Assembly: GCA_003524705.1 (NCBI GenBank)
Contig: DQGV01000107.1
Coordinates: 1 to 9,298, forward strand
Length of the DNA stretch: 9,298 bases
Source: Anaerolineae bacterium
Lineage (GTDB): Bacteria > Chloroflexota > Anaerolineae > Anaerolineales > Villigracilaceae
Reading direction: 5' to 3'
The translations under genes and the position numbers were made by a program. Positions 8,001 to 9,298 of the stretch are shown in pieces (the stretch's first letter is position 1; every line of letters starts with the position of its first letter). The notes under the pieces are model-generated. The model did no database searches and was not told where the DNA came from. It saw only the letters and a program-made list of their open reading frames with translations.

Positions 8001-9037
8001 TATTGCGCGCGTAAGGCTTGTTGTAAATAACCCATCAGGCGCGCTTGGTCTGGCGTTAAATCTTCGGGGCGTTCGGGGTCAATCAATTGCATCCCTAAAA
8101 TAGACTCAACGCGGCTGACACCAATTTCAGTTAAATTGATGTTGCGATTCTTTTCTTCCATTTCATAATCTTCAGGGCGAAGTTGTTTCACCACTTGCGC
8201 CATGCGTCCATACCATTCCAAATCACCCGAAGCAGGACCCGAAATAATTAACGGCGTACGCGCTTCGTCAATCAACACATTATCCACTTCATCTATGATG
8301 GCAAAGTAATGACCACGTTGCACACGCGCATCGAGGCGCATGGTCATGTTATCGCGCAGATAATCAAAACCAAATTCAGAGTTTGTTCCAAAGGTTACAT
8401 CGGCGTTATAGGCTTCAACTCGATCCACCATTCTTAAATGGCGTTGATCTTCATGCGGCGATTCTTTTTCAAAATCAACAATGAATGCTTTTTTGCCATT
8501 CTCTGTCACAGCCGCCATTTGCAACACGCCAACCGATAATCCAAGCGCGTGATAAATCGGCGCCATCCAACGCGCATCACGACGCGCCAAATAATCATTG
8601 ACGGTTACTAAATGAATGCCACGTCCTGTAAGTGCATTTAAATAAACAGGCATGGTGGCGACTAAAGTTTTTCCTTCACCTGTACGCATTTCGGCGATAT
8701 TGCCATAATGCAACGCCGCACCACCGATGATTTGCACATCATAATGACGCAAACCAATGGTGCGCTTCGAAGCCTCGCGGACAACTGCGAATGCCGCGGG
8801 GAGAATCTCTTCCAGTACAGCTTGTTCCGCTTTTTGGCGTTCTTGTTTATCTTCAATCCCCTCAATCGCGTCAGCAACTTGAGCCTTAAACTCATCCGTC
8901 TTAGCACGGAGTGCATCATCACTCAAAGCCTCAAACTCAGCCTCAAGCGCATTCACTTGCTCTACAAAATGTTGAAATTGTTCAACCGTCTTTTTGGTGG
9001 GGTCACCACTGAATAGTTTTACGAAGTTCTTAAGCAT
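5033..9037 (-). CDS. secA: Preprotein translocase ATPase SecA, unusually long with insertions and no zinc-binding tail
   Basis: SecA is the ATPase that drives unfolded preproteins through SecYEG at the inner face of the membrane. Landmarks in order: Walker A MRTGEGKT (117-124); DEVDNVLIDEARTP (249-262), where most relatives have S and not N at 253; GMTGTA (417-422); LLVGTTS (516-522); NARKH (633-637); TNMAGRGVDIKLGG (657-670); GRAARQGDPGSS (757-768); LEYDDVLNKQR (830-840); and AYGQRDPLVQY (1256-1266), the end of the helical scaffold. The 1334 residues far exceed the roughly 800-950 usual for SecA; E. coli has 901. The extra length lies mainly in about 174-203, 535-627 and 855-1235. The C-terminal SEC-C zinc motif (CxCxSG...C[CH]) is absent; the chain ends in a basic KKKRRRRN. 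The frame is unbroken and all ATPase motifs are intact, so it is probably functional. The ATG at 9037 has AAAGGGA upstream and a typical SecA N-terminus. Confidence 0.97.
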   Translation of the reverse strand: MLKNFVKLFSGDPTKKTVEQFQHFVEQVNALEAEFEALSDDALRAKTDEFKAQVADAIEGIEDKQERQKAEQAVLEEILPAAFAVVREASKRTIGLRHYDVQIIGGAALHYGNIAEMRTGEGKTLVATMPVYLNALTGRGIHLVTVNDYLARRDARWMAPIYHALGLSVGVLQMAAVTENGKKAFIVDFEKESPHEDQRHLRMVDRVEAYNADVTFGTNSEFGFDYLRDNMTMRLDARVQRGHYFAIIDEVDNVLIDEARTPLIISGPASGDLEWYGRMAQVVKQLRPEDYEMEEKNRNINLTEIGVSRVESILGMQLIDPERPEDLTPDQARLMGYLQQALRAQYLFHRNKDYLVQAGKVVIVDEFTGRLMPGRRWSDGLHQAVEAKEGVKVEPESVTYATVTLQNYFRMYQKLAGMTGTALTEAEEFNKIYKLEVAPVAPNLEYQSYGKNAPLVEIKAKDEEGYSYSYFAKAGEETPLFYRRKDYPDMIFKTVEAKLRAIVTEIVRNHALGRPLLVGTTSVDSSERLSNRLKAEPVRRLMQYALVRDHYLKANNLEEDGRLIADLVPFNEPIDKITPDALRAFIKPHGLTNISLDDETNLGTVLSLLNLPDSAKERLKKIFQGGVPHQVLNARKHTEESQIIAGAGAFGAVTIATNMAGRGVDIKLGGEIAEEVISAVNRVLSKAGYKDPFDMTLQERREALQKMDSSNFGLYEAEIKHFLGYFEDMARVKELGGLHVIGSERHEARRIDNQLRGRAARQGDPGSSRFYLSMQDDLMRLFGGDQVGNLMGRLKVDDSLPLEVRLVSSIIEGSQTRVEGANFDVRKHLLEYDDVLNKQRQQIYDQRDRIFVKEDLSDDINEMLEAEVTKRVEAGLADEEGAWRLIAWLDQVQPAFESKNGLYPSFGFKLLLNQIDQNDVKNSTLNIISKSIEAEYAHANKAIENLINRTQESLDTQISDREDALDAYFQTLRDMEETPRPQKIQEEINALVRLQLRFNNEIQKALADDPEDAKDSIQDLVAAQLTVISATRVIGAIQNRLGEQLQLQSPLPSDWDELADILLDTTHQAFDRKRERLNNQIARDIDVLLQREDVSTDAGKLRLLLTLAQGTRTAFDNKTHKQVKQIFNRFTYAFYAAQLLEGKDSEEVIDDVMNHLEEAEKVLQETWGQSKFAEVSANATKVADFGPAARMALGEEKLSAPVASLTEDERGALTSSIGKYVLNEVHRQLLLGAFSELWVEYLTKVEALRVSIGLEAYGQRDPLVQYKAQASEMFAQLLEDVRGLVIGRAFAARPRRVEITPLETGEVASAAVTETSVQIGEGASSGKKKRRRRN

Positions 9038-9038
9038 A

Positions 9039-9061
9039 AATCCCTTTCACGGAAAGGGATT
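9039..9061. promoter_or_regulatory. Perfect palindrome over the secA leader, candidate operator
   Basis: AATCCCTTTC (9039-9048) and GAAAGGGATT (9052-9061) form a perfect 10-bp inverted repeat with a 3-bp centre, ending 1 bp before the secA ATG. One arm contains the ribosome-binding AAAGGGA (9041-9047) and the other overlaps the -10 box. If transcription starts 6-8 bp after the -10 box, only half the palindrome is transcribed. It would then act as a DNA site and not an RNA hairpin; an earlier upstream start would make it a hairpin masking the ribosome-binding site. Confidence 0.55.
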
Positions 9062-9067
9062 ATAGCA
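9059..9067 (-). promoter_or_regulatory. Extended -10 promoter element for secA
   Basis: On the minus strand TGCTATAAT gives a consensus -10 hexamer (9059-9064) preceded by TGn, the extended -10 form. At 17 bp spacing the -35 position reads CACTCC, which is not a match, so the extended element would have to compensate. The predicted start near 9051-9053 would leave a leader of about 15 nt. Confidence 0.55.
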
Positions 9068-9137
9068 TGGGGAATATTGGAGGAGTGTTAGAGATAAAGT
9101 AAAGAATTAAATATAAAGTTGTTTCAATAATTTCCCC

Positions 9138-9203
9138 AAGATGCGCTTCCTCTCCTCCATCGGACTCCCGATGTTCGAGACCCCAGAGAATGAAGCGCAT
9201 CTT
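9138..9203. repeat. 66-bp inverted repeat with nested stems upstream of secA
   Basis: AAGATGCGCTTC (9138-9149) and GAAGCGCATCTT (9192-9203) form a perfect 12-bp stem. Inside it, TCTC (9151-9154) can pair with GAGA (9177-9180), and CATCGG (9158-9163) pairs with CCGATG (9168-9173) around a 4-nt loop. A second hairpin follows, GCTTTC (9213-9218) with GAAAGC (9226-9231). The block is clearly more GC-rich than the AT-rich promoter side (9070-9130). No tRNA, SRP RNA, tmRNA or 6S signature could be recognised. It may be a small structured RNA, a REP-like dispersed element, or the remnant of one. Confidence 0.6.
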
Positions 9204-9298
9204 AAACCCCTTGCTTTCCCCGCCCGAAAGCCAAACCAAAGAGGCATTCCGCAAATCGCAAAGGCTGGTATCCTACTTTCATTGTAGAGAGTTCGTGT
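9204..9298. other. Unassigned right-edge sequence
   Basis: Apart from the short hairpin at 9213-9231, nothing certain is seen. A minus-strand frame is open from the window edge to a TAA at 9107-9109 (63 codons) and ends in a charged stretch, MEERKRILGKLLKQLYI. It could be the C-terminus of a gene entering from the right, but it runs through the 12-bp inverted repeat and matches no family I know. Sequence beyond the edge is needed to decide. Confidence 0.25.

Noticed and set aside
8662..9016. Overlapping open frames inside secA (8708-9016 + and 8662-8922 -)
   Set aside because: They lie in other frames of a strongly conserved secA segment that contains the Walker A motif, so they are shadows of it.
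1073..9037. secA, add and acnA as a functional gene system
   Set aside because: The three products work in unrelated housekeeping processes; shared direction and short spacing explain the arrangement without a joint function.
9060..9254. 64-codon minus-strand frame starting with TTG at 9254
   Set aside because: It has no ribosome-binding site and runs through the inverted repeat and the secA promoter; its last codons lie in the -10 element.
9141..9287. 48-codon + strand frame from the ATG at 9141
   Set aside because: The ATG lies inside the arm of the 12-bp inverted repeat, no Shine-Dalgarno precedes it, and the product resembles nothing known.
9273..9287. CTAC-TTTCATT-GTAG loop resembling a tRNA anticodon arm with UCA
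   Set aside because: The stem is only 4 bp, the base after the anticodon is not a purine, and no acceptor, D or T arm can be assembled around it.

Overview
The window looks like ordinary chromosomal DNA from a bacterium. It has dense housekeeping genes, no mobile-element genes and no CRISPR array. The best guess for the source is an uncultured member of the Chloroflexota, probably Anaerolineae. That rests on an unusually long SecA with several insertions, a sandwich-type membrane protein of a kind I associate with that phylum, and short degenerate intergenic repeats. It is an inference from protein character and could not be tested here. Base composition is moderately AT-rich, with AT-rich intergenic spacers.

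Left part, + strand (1-1040): the last 48 codons of a SpoU/TrmH-family rRNA methyltransferase enter from the left edge. A 190-bp spacer follows, with a stem-loop and a plausible promoter. Next is a 233-residue membrane protein of unknown function, with one N-terminal helix, an outside beta-rich domain and three C-terminal helices. It meets the leftward genes at a strong bidirectional terminator (about 1039-1073) that overlaps the stop region of both converging genes.

Middle and right part, - strand (9037 down to 1073): secA (1334 aa), add (adenosine deaminase, 346 aa, TTG start) and acnA (aconitase, 898 aa) lie in series. Only 55 bp separate secA from add, and most of that is a 9-bp tandem repeat, so these two are probably co-transcribed. 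A 167-bp spacer with two inverted repeats separates add from acnA, so acnA may have its own promoter. The three products act in unrelated processes (protein export, purine salvage, TCA cycle), so the order looks like housekeeping synteny and not a pathway operon.

Right edge (9038-9298): an extended -10 box and a perfect 10-bp palindrome overlap the secA start region. Further out lies a more GC-rich stretch with a 12-bp inverted repeat and nested hairpins that no gene explains. The points most worth a second look are the SecA insertions and missing zinc tail, the palindrome over the secA promoter, the 9-bp repeat between secA and add, and the structured right edge. I found no convincing new multi-gene system.
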